The notes below the pieces were generated by a model. The model did not search any database. It was given only the letters and a program-made list of their open reading frames with translations, and was not told the origin of the DNA. This document shows, piece after piece, positions 27,400 to 39,056 of a DNA stretch of 64,000 nucleotides. Source of the stretch: Symsagittifera roscoffensis (lineage: Eukaryota > Xenacoelomorpha > Acoela > Convolutidae); contig NC_087068.1 in the NCBI RefSeq assembly GCF_963678635.1, positions 59,195,896 through 59,259,895 of the forward strand, in the 5' to 3' direction. Each line of letters starts with the position of its first letter. Position 1 is the stretch's first letter. A program made the position numbers and the translations under genes.

Positions 27400-27646
27400 A
27401 AATTATAGAAAAAAAAAACATTTTTGACAAAATAAAATGATGATAAATCAAAGTAGTGGTTTTTGGTACAAATTTTTTTTTGGAAATATTTCTTTGGAGA
27501 TTTTTCGTAACGTCCCAGTTTTGGAAACAATTAGGTCAACTTACACACAAGAAGCTAACCCCTGTACTTCTCTAGATGAAAACATTTTCGCGTTTGAGTT
27601 TGAAAGAGATCATAATCTCTACTTGGAACTTTTTTGCAACATCTAA
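27400..27646 (+). pseudogene. Polinton/Maverick-like capsid fragment, copy A
   Basis: An open stretch (27,437-27,646) corresponds to the N-terminal region of the double-jelly-roll capsid proteins encoded by Polinton/Maverick-type elements (often annotated as F54H12.2-like proteins in animal genomes). Recognition rests on the spacing of acidic, Pro and aromatic residues around EIFRNVPVLETI and the following FEFERDHNLYLEL. The stretch stops at 27,646 and continues into unrelated downstream sequence, so most of the gene is deleted. A second, longer copy begins at 29,388. Assignment is by pattern memory only. Confidence 0.45.
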
Positions 27647-28470
27647 ATCAGCTCCAAGTAATGATAGAGGACACAATCATGGTTGCTCGATTGGACAAAA
27701 CTTATTACTTCGCTGATTGGAAGAAAACGTTTAAGCTTCTCCTTCTTCAAAAAAAATGTACCAGCGCATGGTTTAAAAGAATTTTCAAAAAACTGATCAT
27801 TTTTGTGGCTTTTACGCTAATTTTCGTGATGCTAATTTTTTTTATTTTTATCAGTAAATTTTTGTAAGAACGCAGTATGTTACTTCTTAAATGAAAGTAT
27901 ATGTATGCAAGGAAATTATATTTGATGCGACGGTTTATACTGTAATTGTAATTTTGTAACTGTTACTTTGTGTTTGTAATTGAACTTTTCTTTCCGGGAA
28001 TAAGTAGGCAATTTTGGAGAAAGGCTTTTTTATTGGAAGCAAAAAATCTATAAAAACTTTTAAAAAAGTAAATTGAATGCAATTATTTATAATAACAATT
28101 GTAAAAAGGAAATTTTCCAGATAATTTTTGTTTGCTTCAACAGTAATCTTGTTCAAAGTTTATTTTGAGAGAGATGTATGCACTACAAATTTTCAAGTTC
28201 CACAGATTAATTTATTTTTGAAAATCTTTGTCAGAGTAAACTTCTAAAGAGACTTGGTGTGAAATGATAATTCTGAAAAAAAATGCAATTTTGCAGTAAT
28301 TGGAGATGATGATTTGGGAATTGCATTTGGAAAAATTGAAAAAATCAACTGGTAACCAATTTTTAGTTTTAAAACTGGACGATTGATTTTCAAAACTTTT
28401 CTGTTGTTGCAAAAACTTAACTCATCTGGTAGAATAATCGTTTCTAACGCTTAAGAAAACTTAATTAATG
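27643..28470 (+). repeat. Downstream segment shared with 31,006-31,940
   Basis: Starts ctaaatcagct(c/t)caag(t/a)aatgatagagg and runs roughly 800 bp colinear with 31,006-31,940 at about 80% identity by eye, with indels. It carries no intact ORF; a short Lys/Phe-rich open stretch ends in a hydrophobic run (27,780-27,866). Confidence 0.6.
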
Positions 28471-28685
28471 CATGATTAAAAACGAGTAACAAAAAGCACC
28501 TTAATAGTTCATTTTCGAATTTTCCTAGAATTATACTGAGCCAGTTAGATCATATACATCTTATTAGATCATCGAGACACAAAAGAATCCGTTGTACACT
28601 TTGTCTGTGCACTAAAGCGAAAAAATACCGGTTTTCCAGATACTTACTTAAACTCAAAGTCCACCTACACTTATTATCAACAAGA

Positions 28686-28910
28686 ATGTCAAAGCAAAAG
28701 ACGGAAGAACCTGGATCCGTTTCAAAATTTGAAAATGTAAGAGTAAACATATTGTATTCGAGGGCTAGAGCTGCGTATGGGTCTGTGCAAAACTTGAGCA
28801 AAGCGAGCGGTTCATCAAAACGGGAAGTAGAACAATTCCTACAAACCAAGAAATCGTATCCGATATCACGAATTATCCATCCTTTACGAATATATATTTT
28901 GAAAATTTAG
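28686..28910 (+). pseudogene. Polinton-type integrase N-terminal fragment
   Basis: An open stretch of 74 codons begins with a Lys-rich start and contains YGSVQNLSKASGSSKREVEQ followed by FLQTKKSY. This pattern fits the N-terminal helical region that precedes the catalytic core in Polinton/Maverick integrases (F54H12.3-like proteins). No catalytic core follows: the frame ends at 28,910. Its place just upstream of capsid-related pieces supports the assignment. Alternative: chance similarity of a short helical sequence. Confidence 0.4.
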
Positions 28911-29057
28911 TTTAAATCGCTTTTCATAGCATTAAAATTAAACTATAGGACAATACAGGCTTTAAAAAAAGTCTTCTGCGTACATAAGGACTACTTGAAT
29001 TGTTCTCCTATTCCGCAAGATTTCGCATAATTAATTTCCATTTATACTCCATACAAA

Positions 29058-29380
29058 ATGGCTGCTCAAAGCTCAGCTTCTTTTCCCATTTTCTGTGGAC
29101 ATCCAACACAGAGTGGAAGAAATTTTGGTGCTCTTGCAAAAATTCATTGGAGAACTGCAACCCCTTTATTAAAAAAATATAGTCCCAACTGCGAAAAGAT
29201 TTGGAGCTTCTTTTTTGAAATTGCAGCACCAGAGATTGAAGAAATTGTTATTGGACAAAAAGAACTCAAAGTATTTACAAAAGTTGTTTGAATAAAAACA
29301 GTTCGGAAACAATTGGAAGGTGGCAAAAATCCAAGTGTCGAGTTAGTAAAACCATTTATTGAAAAAGTAGATTGAAAACC
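29058..29380 (+). pseudogene. Polinton-like minor structural protein fragment
   Basis: From ATG at 29,058 the frame reads a short N-terminus, then GRNFGALAKIHWRTATPLLKK and an acidic helix (APEIEEIVIG), closing at 29,291. The similar frame resumes after the stop to about 29,370. This resembles the small Gly/Arg-then-amphipathic protein encoded next to the capsid gene in Polinton-like elements, proposed to be a minor capsid component. Length and composition fit; the stop shows it is decayed. Confidence 0.4.
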
Positions 29381-29387
29381 AGTCGGT

Positions 29388-30800
29388 CTCGCAAAGACAT
29401 TTTTGACAAAAAAAATGAGTATAAATCAAAGTAGTGATTTTCGGTACGAAGCTTTTTTTCTTCGGAGATTTTTGATAAAGTCCCTGTTTTGAAAACACTT
29501 ATGTCATCGTACACACAAGAAGCACTCTTCGGTACTTCTCTAGATGAAAGCAGTTTTGCTTTGAGTTTGAAACAGATCACAATCTCTACTTGGATATGCG
29601 TGATACCCAACTGAGTTAAAAACTTCAATGATTCTATTAAGGAATATTGTTTGATGCTTTCAAAAAAAATCTGAACATAAAGCAATATCAGAGGATCACT
29701 AATACAAGGAATCAGAGCTTTACATAACCTATGTAAACAATCTACTATATTCTCTATTCTCCAATAAGGAAATGTTTTTTCAACAATACAATGGTTTACA
29801 ATGCCAATGGACAGGGATATTGTTTTCACTGAATAGGAGGCTTGCCATTGTTTTGCTTAGTTGTGGAAAATTGCTGCTACCAAACACCAAAGTTCAAATT
29901 AAAGTAAATCGAGCTAGACCCAATAATCCAAATGTTAGTCCGATAATCTTTTTTGACTGTTCGCTGTTTACTAGAAGAGTTTCATTAGCTGAACTTAATC
30001 ATCAATACTTGCAATGGAAACTGGTTAGCGAACCTATTCAATACAATTGCATTGAAACTATAGCGAGAACATTTATCATTCTTCAAAACCAGTTCATTCA
30101 GGAAAATGTTTCCATATATGCTTCAAAAAGAAAAATAGCTGTTGCAACGAATACAAATTCAGCTGTCGCGAGATCTTTTCATAAAACTCTTTTCAATTAC
30201 CATCAATTTCATTTGAGAGATCTTAATTTTGTTCGGAATGGAAGAGCAATTTTTGCATTAGAACTTCCCCTTGTCTCCCTTATGTTACAACAATGAAAGC
30301 AAGGTAGTTTAACTAAAATTATCCAGCTCTTCCTCTGGATTTTTTTGAAAGTCACTTTTTTTTTCTTCACCAGAGGATGCAGCTGAACAGTCACATTATC
30401 CAGAACTTAGTGTTGAAATCTTGAGAATAGAAATGTTTTTCCAATTTCTCTTGGAGTGAGTAATGAAACTGATAGTATTGGGAGAAATATTCAAAAATAA
30501 AAATTCGGAACAGCTGCTAAAATTGTTTATTTTTTCGAGTTTTTTGTTCCTATAAAAATATTGTAATTTTTTTGAGACTTTCCATTGTTGTTTCCATTGT
30601 TGTTGTTTCCATTGTACAACCTATTTCGTTTTTTTTTTCAGACCAAAATCTCCAGAAAAAATAGACAATGAATGTTGCCTAATTAAAAACCCAAGAATAT
30701 TCTACAACATAGACTGGAAAAGAGTGTTCAATATCCTTCATCCAGTACATAAGAAATGTTTATGGGACTTTGTTGAGTCAACACCTGAAAAAGCATAAGT
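29388..30800 (+). pseudogene. Polinton/Maverick-like capsid gene relic, copy B
   Basis: The N-terminal part (29,410-29,600) matches copy A but is frameshifted and contains stops. Readable coding resumes in a 174-codon open stretch (29,772-30,296), which includes LFTRRVSLAELNHQYLQWKL and NPNVSPIIFFDCS, in the order expected for the second half of such capsid proteins. Further weak coding-like sequence reaches about 30,800. At least one frameshift and several stops separate the pieces. The minus-strand open frame over 29,356-29,829 is a shadow. Confidence 0.5.
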
Positions 30801-30887
30801 CATCAATCTTAATTTTTGATCTCAAAAGACATTTTCAATTTATCATTTTTTAAATTTTAAATGTAAATCAACAAACAATTGCAAAGA

Positions 30888-31010
30888 TGGATAATTTTTC
30901 ACTCTTGCAAAAAATCGAAGTAAATCCTGAGCTCAGGTTTAAGTATATTGGGTCTTGTCCCTCTGATAAAAATCCTCAACCAACCAAAAGATCTTTTGCA
31001 TGATCTAAAT
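30888..31010 (+). pseudogene. Adenain-like protease N-terminus relic
   Basis: ATG at 30,888 opens about 38 codons (MDNFSLLQKIEVNPELRF followed by KYIGSCPSDKNP) that resemble the start of the adenovirus-type cysteine protease found in Polintons. The frame is lost near 31,003, where the segment shared with 27,643-28,470 begins. The catalytic His/Cys region is absent. A weak call, supported by position after a capsid relic. Confidence 0.3.
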
Positions 31011-31940
31011 CAGCTTCAAGAAATGATAGAGGAGAACATTGAATCATGGTTGCTCGATTGGACAAAACTTATCACTTTCTTGATTCTTCTGGGAGAAAGC
31101 GTTTAAAATTCTTCTTTTCCAAGAAAAATTAGCAGCGCATGATTTAAAGGAATTTTCAAAAAACTGATAATTTGTGTGGTTTTACAAAATTTATTCGGCG
31201 TTTCTTATTTTTAAATTCTTACAGATGAACTTGAACAACTTCATGATGCTAATTTTTTGTATTTTATCAGTAATTACTCGTAAGAACGAGATATGTTACT
31301 TCCTAAAGAAAAGTATATGTATGCAAAAAATTATTTTTGATGCGGGGATTTTTACTGTAACTGAAATTTTGTAACTGTAACTTTGTAGTTGTAATTGAAC
31401 TTTTCTTTATTTATTTTCTTATTAAAAAAGGAAACTTACGATTTGTAGATGTCCAGTTGAAAAAATCCGGCAATAAGTAGGAAATTTTGGAGAGAGATTT
31501 TTTTTATACTGGGATCAAAAAATTCAAAAAAAAGTTTTAAAAAAATAAATTGAAGGCGATTAAATATAACAACATTTGTGAATAGGAAGTTTATCCAGAT
31601 AATTTTTGTTTGCTTCAACACTAATCTTCTTAAAAGTTTTTTTTTGGGAGATGTATACACTACAGAATTTGAAGATCCACAGATTAAATCTTTTTAAAAT
31701 CTTTGTCAGAGTGAACTACTAAAGACATTTGGTGTAAAATGACAATTAAAAAAAAAGAAAGCTGCGATTTTGCAGTAAATGGAGATGATGATTTAAGAAT
31801 TGCAGTTGGGAAAAAGGAAAAAAAAAATTTGGTAATCAATTTTCAGTTTCAAAATTGAGCAATTGAATTTCATAATTTTTCTTTTATTTGCCAAAACACA
31901 CCCCATCTGGTAGAATAAACGTTTCTAACGCTTGAAAAAA
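31006..31940 (+). repeat. Second copy of the 27,643-28,470 segment
   Basis: Colinear with 27,643-28,470 at an offset of about 3.36 kb at the left edge and 3.47 kb at the right, with indels. No intact ORF is present. Together the two copies show that part of the Polinton-like relic was duplicated, or that two related insertions lie side by side. Confidence 0.6.
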
Positions 31941-31989
31941 CAAAAGTAATTTTTCAAGAAAAATTGTTTATGGTGATCGGCGTCCCTGC

Positions 31990-34900
31990 TCAAATGGGGG
32001 GGGGGGGGAAGCATCTGGTGTTGCAATTTTGACTTCACTACCTATAAATTTTTGTTTACGTTCACTACCTCGCTTTAATAACAAACAAAAAAATTGATTA
32101 CATACTTCAGTTTAGAATCATTAGCTTTGCTGTATCGGCAAAATTGGGCGCCAAAAATTTTTTCTCAAAATTTACCATCTTACCATCTAAAACTCTGAAA
32201 CATATAACTAATCTTAATATATTGGAAAATCTATGATCACGTTAAAGTACCAATTAGGTAACGCGCGCCGCAAACTTTGCGAAAAATTGAAAAATTGGAC
32301 ATTTCAACACAAACTCCAAAAAATTACCGTTTTTTTTACCATTCTCTTAACATCATTCAAACCATGAAAACTTACCAATTCTAATTCCTATCTTCATACA
32401 TTAGGAAATTTTTTAAGCCCCGGACGATTTGGCTCTAACATATACTACTGGCGACTATGTAAGACATTCATTAAGATTTGCCAAAATGCGTAAACACAAA
32501 ACATTCTTTTTACCAAGATCGAAAGCAGTCTTTATGGACGCCAGCTTTAATAGACCATCCTCAAAATCAAAAAAAGGGAAAACGAAACGCAGCGGCTTAG
32601 GCAAAAAAAATTCGAATTTGAAAAAAGCAAAAGAAATTGCAGATGGCCAGGTTCTTCAAACATAATAGAGGTTTGCAGTCATTTCACATTCAGGTGGTTG
32701 TATTACTGAAACTTCAGTTTTACAGCAATGGGAATTAAAATATATCATATGTACGAAAACGAGAACTAAAACAGTGAAACTTTGTCGAAAAAACTTTTCA
32801 ATGTGAAATTATAACAAACTAATTTTGCGAGGTTAATTAGCACTATCGGATTCCAATTGTTGGGAGCCATATGTAGCCTTTCAAAATTTATGGTACCATT
32901 TTCTGTTAACCCCATGCAAAATAATAATTAAGTGCTGCATGCAGCCTTTGAAATTCTTACTATTCGCTCATACAATTACCAGTTCGTTGATATAGAATCG
33001 ACTACACGCAGGTAATTATAATCTTATTAAAATTACTACCGGAACCAATGCTTTAAAAATTAGACTGCCTTGGTTTAATTCTAATTTGTTTTTTGTTTCT
33101 TGTCAAAATTGAAACAAACTGTTACAGTATTCTATTTTTTTCTAATTTTTTTTTAATTAATCCCAACAAAAAGTGTAACATTTTCATCGTGGTGGTTTCG
33201 CGTGGAAAACGAAAGTTACTATCACTAATTTTGAGTTGGACAGAAAAATTTACCATACTTAGTTTTTGTATGACAAGAATTTTCCACATATTCAACTTCT
33301 GTAATAAACATAAGGTACAACTGTGTAATGAAGTTTAACAACAGAGTTTGAACCCGTTTTGATCTGAAAATTCTCTGTTAAACTACATAAAATCTCAATC
33401 AGTACAAGAAGAAGCCAGCAAGATCTCACTGCTACTTCGACCTATGAGAACAGTGCAATCAGAATCTAAACTATCAACTCTCAAAATATTTGCAATGTGG
33501 ATTGGATGATGATGAGTACTACCAAAATCAAGACATTGAGTAACAATTCGGTCAGATCTTCCATGACTACAATGACAGAAATGGCTCAATGCAGAAAAGT
33601 TTTGAGGAAAAAAATTGACAAAAATGAAGAAGAACGAAAATTAGATTTGTAGCGAGTTGGTTTCAACTCTAAGTATAATGTGTTTTCCATATATTTAACT
33701 TAATCATTTTTCACAGCTTATAAACATAATTTGATACCAGTCTGCTTGCAATTATCGAACAAGTGCCTATCTTAGAAAGGTGTGAGTTGTAGTATAGCTG
33801 ATACTAAACTGACATAAAAGACTATTGTTGTAATTGTTTTTCTAGGATTAGAGCGGACTTCTCTGCTTTTTAATTTTGTCAACCCTTTAAATACTAATCC
33901 GATTAGAAGGATTCTTTTAATATTGGATTTCTTTTAAGGTATCAAACATTTTTTCATGGACCATTTTGTCGGGTATCAAAAAGAAACTGTATCGCTATAA
34001 AGGCTGATCAGTTAAAACATCCTGCCTTGAAAAGCAGGCAACAACGCGATAAGCACCCGGTTTGTTTGCAGCATAACAAAAAAACAAAAAAATCGAACAT
34101 CTGCAAATCAAATACTAAATGATTAAAAGCTTTTTTGTTTATAAAAACTGTTGAAACGAGACAACTGAAAGTTTTCTTAACAACGGAATATGAAACAGCT
34201 ATCCAATGAAATGAAACCTATCAATATTAGAATTAGACAAAGGTACTTCGAAGCATTCTTGCAACAAAATTGACCGGTCTAAAATCTCCATCTTTTTTTA
34301 TTCCCACTCTCATTTCCACTTGGTCAGTAGAGTTACCTTTTTTTGGAATTTTTTATTTCTTTTTTTTGATATATTAAAATTTATGAAGATAAGATCTTAG
34401 AACTTTTAAAAGTTCCCGCAAATTAAAAGCAGCAACACGGATCTAGAAGAACCGATGACACAAAACTCTGAGCGACAATAGGTGGACACAATCAATCAGA
34501 AATCTAGACGCGGACTACAGGCAAATGAGGTGATACTTCAAATGTAAATTCTAGGTATCGACCCAATCTCTATTGGTACTAATGACAGTTGTTCATTCAT
34601 GTTTCACATCATTTTTAATTAACAATCCATAATATAAATTCATACTCACTTTAAACTATTGTTTCTAATATAAATTTTGTCAACAAGTTTGACAATTTTA
34701 GGTGAGATTTATAGCAATATGTTGATTTACTAAGCAGACAAGAGAGGCTATACGAAGGCATTTGTCTTCTTAGTAAAAGAAGTATCTTATGAAAAAACTT
34801 TTGTCGTTTTTGACCCCTCTCAACTTCAAAAAAATAGTATTTTTTGCAATTTAAAGACGTTTTCAGAACGAATCTTTCGAACAATCTCGGAAAAAACGGC

Positions 34901-35100
34901 AGTCTTAAAATAGTACCAGGGCAAGCACAATAGTCCTATTTGGACGATCAAGATGACGATTGGTAATCCCCTATCTAATTCCTGTTTGTTGATGCAGGAG
35001 TTGCCTGATGTATTGAAGCAAACCAGTGGCTGAAGTTTGAGGGCTAGCAGAAATGGATTCCTTGGATGTCTGGATTCTTCGGATGTAAAAAGCCACAAAT
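31990..35100. other. No supportable gene
   Basis: AT-rich intergenic sequence. A poly-G run (about 12 G) lies near 31,997-32,008. A 78-codon open stretch at 32,429-32,665 has no ATG at its start and a Lys-rich end; I do not recognise it. The segment at 33,395-33,590 is less AT-rich and open on the minus strand but has no recognised domain. Nothing else stands out. Confidence 0.5.
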
Positions 35101-35104
35101 AAAT

Positions 35105-35752
35105 GGTACCATAGTCTCAGGGAGATATTGAACCTAGAAAAACTCGAGCACGTATGACCAGGGGCGGATCTAGGATTTTCTCGAGGGCGGCGGATTTTCA
35201 GAAAATTTTGACGACTTTTTTTTAGGTCGACCAATTGATTTTTCCAGCTCTCCCAAAGCACGGTTTTGTCCTTATTTTGGTCAAATTTTTTGCGCCGAAA
35301 AATTGCGTTTTTTCGGCGGACTCTCCCCCCTCAAAATTAGTATATATTGGCGGCGAAGGCACCTTTAGAAAAATTTTAGGGTCGGTCGGGCAAAAATAGA
35401 TTTCTTAAACAGTACCAAAGGGGGGACCCTTTGGGTCGGCAGGGGGTCGAATCCCTAAAGGGGGGCGTCAGCCCCCCCCCCCCCTAAATCCGCCCCTGAG
35501 TATGACTCAACTTTGTAATTTTAAAGGGATGAGGTTGAGACCAGCATAAGTCTGTTATTACTTCCTGTCGAGGAAGTTTTGTTTCTTGACATTACTCAGC
35601 TTGGCTTGAAGAAACAGTTCAGAGAGCCTTTGAAGGGTTTAAAGTCGTTCAAGAACCGAAACCTCCTTAACTTTATCGAACTGAGCATTTATAACTATTC
35701 CGATTGAAAAGGCAAAGTATACGAGTAAAAATCAGCAAATAACTATAATGGT
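35105..35752. repeat. Tandem duplication unit 1 carrying a hAT MITE
   Basis: A 648-bp unit starts at ggtaccatag and is followed immediately by a second copy at 35,753-36,485. The flanking sequence on both sides of the MITE is duplicated with few differences. Confidence 0.85.
35159..35498. mobile_element. Non-autonomous hAT-type element (MITE), copy 1
   Basis: Inverted ends read CAGGGGCGGATCTAGGATTT and, at the right end, AATCCGCCCCTG. Flanking 8-bp sequences are CGTATGAC (left) and AGTATGAC (right), so an 8-bp target duplication with one change. No coding capacity. The interior holds C/G homopolymers and short GC-rich palindromes. Eight-bp duplications and CAGGG ends fit hAT. Confidence 0.8.
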
Positions 35753-36485
35753 GGTACCATAGTCTCAAGGAAATATTGAACCTAGAAAAAACTCGAGCAC
35801 GTATGACCAGGGGCGGATCTAGGATTTTCTCGAGGGGGGGGGGGCGGATTTTCAAAAAATTTTGAAAATTTTGACGACCTTTTTTTTTAGGTCGACCAAA
35901 TTGATTTTTCGAGGTCTCCCAAAGCACGTTTTGTCCCTATTTTGGCCAAATTTTTTGCGCCGCAGGCAAAATTTTGAAAAAACAGGCCAAAAAAGGCGTT
36001 TTTAGGCACTTTTTGGAAAATTTTGACCGAAAAATTGCGTTTTTTCGGCGCGCGCTCCCCCCTCAAAATTAGTATATATTGGCGCCAAAGGCGCCTTTAT
36101 AAAAATTTTAGTGTCGGTCGGCCAAAAATGGATTTCTTAAAAAGTATCAAAGCAGGGACCCTTTGGGTCGGCAGGAGGGCGAATCCCTGAGGGGAGGGGG
36201 CGTACGCCCCCCCCCCCCCCTAAATCCGCCCCTGCGTATGACTCAACTTTGTAATTTTAAAGGGATGAGGTTAAGACAAGCATAAGCCTGTTACTACTTC
36301 CTGTCGAGGAAGTTTTGTTTCATGACATTATTCAGCTTGGCTTGAAGAAACGTTCAGAGAGCATTTGAAGGGTTTAAAGTCGTTCAAGAACCGAAACCTC
36401 CTTAACTTTATCGAACTGAGCATTTAAAACTATTCCGATTGAAAAGGCAAAGTATACGAGTAAAAATCAGCAAATAACTATAATG
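35753..36485. repeat. Tandem duplication unit 2 carrying a hAT MITE
   Basis: Second copy of the 35,105-35,752 unit. It is longer because its MITE is about 87 bp larger. It ends at aactataatg, matching 35,741-35,750. Confidence 0.85.
35808..36234. mobile_element. Non-autonomous hAT-type element (MITE), copy 2
   Basis: Same ends as copy 1 and a perfect 8-bp target duplication CGTATGAC at 35,800-35,807 and 36,235-36,242. The interior has extra sequence around 35,955-36,030 relative to copy 1. No coding capacity. Confidence 0.85.
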
Positions 36486-36519
36486 AGCTCGATTATTGAC
36501 CCCCAACTCCTCCCCTCTC

Positions 36520-36775
36520 AATTCTGGTTGACAAATTTTTCCAACGACCCTCCCCCTTTGGTACAATTTCACGAGATCCATTTTGGCTGACTAATTTGAA
36601 AATTTTTCTCCAGGCGCCTTCGGCCTAATTTTTTTGAAATTTGATTGCGGTGCAAAAAATGTTTGCTAAACAAGATCCTTATAGTATTTTTGGAGAGCTC
36701 AGAAAATCAAATTGGTCAACCTAAAAAAAGCTAGACAAAAATTTCGGTTTTTTTAAAACCGCCCCGCCCATCTTA
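36520..36775. mobile_element. Degraded inverted copy of the same MITE interior
   Basis: The stretch around 36,695-36,730 (agctcagaaaatcaaattgg...) is the reverse complement of the copy-1 interior near 35,218-35,256, and the ggcgccttcggcc-like palindrome also recurs. Terminal repeats are not recognisable. Confidence 0.55.
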
Positions 36776-36845
36776 GAAAAGCGTCTGAGCACTCCATTGC
36801 AAGCAACAATTGGTCAGCACTCTGGTCAGCGTATGCAATCTTGTT

Positions 36846-37880
36846 CGGATAGTTCTCCTAAACTGTAAGATCTTGTCAAATCTTAAAGCACTCCCCAAAG
36901 CTGTTCATTTGATTCACGATCTTGTTACTAAATATACTTTTTTGCCTTCTGCACCCAACGAAAAGCACAATATAGATCTTTCTTATTTTGTCCACCTCGC
37001 ATCTTTTCATACTACCGAACTTTCTTTTCTCTTCTGTAATTCTCTTGTTTCGGCGATCTCGCAAAATTGCATTGCATGTTTTTTTCTGATCACTCTTGTT
37101 TTCTTCGTATGTTCCTTTTCTAAAACTAGAGGTCCTTCCGGTTTTGGAATAATGATTGCTTCCATCAACGCTTTTTTCAAACTGTCAATTTGGAGATTTT
37201 CTTTTGCTATAAGTGCCCAACGAAATAGTTCCATTCAGTTGTTTTCTTGGGTAGACGGTTCTACAGTGTGATTCAGTCAAAAAAGCAGGGAGCCCCCGCA
37301 TATTTGAATTAAAAGGGTGCACCATTATAATGAGTATTGTAATGCCACTGGTATACCTTATTTATAAAGATTGAAAAATTAAAGACTGCCTACCCATTAA
37401 AACAACTGAATCCACCAATTTCATTTGGCAATTATTGCAAAGAAAAACTCCACCTTGACAGTTTGAAAAAACTATTGGTGGCGAAAACCAGTTTTCTAAA
37501 AAAAAACAAACGAAAGCAAGACTGGTCAAATAAAAACATTAGTACAAACTTACGAAATCGCAGAAAAAAAAACTTAATGGAGAGAAAAAAAAATCGGTGG
37601 CTTGAGAAGATACGAGGCGGAAAAAAAAGAGTAAAATTACGGTACGAAAATAATGTTTGAACAAAAACACCCTCGGTTGAAAGTATTGTCAGTATATTTT
37701 AAAGATTTTTTTTCGATCTCCTGGAATCCGACTTTTTAAAATCATCAAAAACTAATTTTGGGCATTACAAAATCCTAATTTGCAAACAAAAAGATCGTGA
37801 ATCATATGAACCTTTTTGGGGAGCGCTTCTGGATTTGGCAAGATCTTGCGATTTAAAAGAATTGTTCGAAAAACAAACTA
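36846..37880. repeat. Long-range inverted repeat with unrecognised sequence between
   Basis: About 85 bp at 36,846-36,935 is the reverse complement of about 37,790-37,875, close to 79% over 66 aligned bases by eye. The roughly 860 bp between arms holds a 153-codon plus-strand open stretch (36,810-37,271) opposed by Lys/Glu-rich minus-strand stretches; I recognise neither. It may be a foldback element or two inverted copies of one repeat. Confidence 0.5.
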
Positions 37881-39056
37881 TCTTTTTTTTTCAACTAGAA
37901 AAATGCCACAATTATATCGAACAGACACACTAATAATAGATATCTAATTAAGATGTGATAGTCAATTTAAACTAACTAAAATTACTATTCATATCAGTTG
38001 ATTTGAAATTACGATTCATATCAGTTGATTTGAAAAAATAAGTTATGTCTATCTTGTCCAGAATTTTTTCTGTAGTCTAAGTGTCACAAATTTTTCAAAA
38101 AGATGTTTTTGCATTGGGATCCGACAAGCATTTGGGTTGATGAGCGTTTTCGAATGTCACTTAAACAATATCCTATCTGGCATGAATGATTACAAGGAAT
38201 TTTATATAGCCGGACAACTAACTTAAACTCTGTTGTTCTTTCTGGTTGGATATTTACAAATGTACGAAAGGAATTTTAAAAATCAATCAGTCGATAACAG
38301 GCGCGAGCTTATTATAACTTTTTATCTTGGGATTTCAGGATTTCAGAAAGGCTGAAGAACATTTTGGTCGACCTACCCAGCGGTCCTTCATAGTTTCTGA
38401 AACTCTGAAATCTCAAGGCTAGAGTTTTAATTTTGCGTCTGCTGTCACCTGATTGATTGAAAACCAGCTTTCTCAAAACGCTACAAAGACGCTTTTCGTC
38501 TCAACCGCCTCAGCCAAATGTAAATAACAACTTTTGGATGCTATTTGGAAGGTTATGACCAATATAGCGTTTTTCAGCGTTCCTATTTCAAAAATAAGTG
38601 AGATTTGGTATCCACCACCTTTCGTTCCCTTTTGCCTCCCCCTAACACTTTTTAAACCAAAGTTAGTTCTTGTTTGATGCATATCCTCTCCGTTAATTGA
38701 GTTTTCATTTGGCAAGCAACTTAACAGGCACCTGTCTCTTTCTCACTACTCAATATTCGCCCAACCAATCAGCTAACTCAAAAAACAAGCTTGGGCACTT
38801 GTTCACCGAGCGCTTTCCCGTTTTGGGATTGAGACAGTGCACTGCTTCCCAAAAACAGAACTGAAATTGTTCGGTTGTGTTTGCCGCTTGGCTGAAAATT
38901 GAATTCAAAACCAAGCCCTCGTTTTCTATTTTTTTTCATATCACAGAATTCTCTCTTGTTCGCATACTATGAAGACGCTGACTTGATGACATAAATTAGC
39001 TTAATTTAATTTGATTCTAAATTATCTCAATAATTGTTTGAGTGGTTTTTTATTAA
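37881..39056. other. No supportable gene
   Basis: Non-coding by inspection. A CCAAT-like motif (caaccaatcagc) occurs near 38,763-38,774, but no gene start can be linked to it. Confidence 0.5.

Noticed and set aside
29356-29829. 157-codon open frame on the minus strand
   Set aside because: Lies opposite the capsid-like relic and shares its extent; no recognisable motif.
32429-32665. Lys-rich 78-codon open frame, considered as an integrase C-terminal or basic structural protein
   Set aside because: Starts without ATG, only a vague YTTGDYVR similarity, no supporting neighbours.
36810-37271. 153-codon plus-strand open frame
   Set aside because: No recognised domain, opposed by equally open minus frames, and lies inside an inverted repeat.
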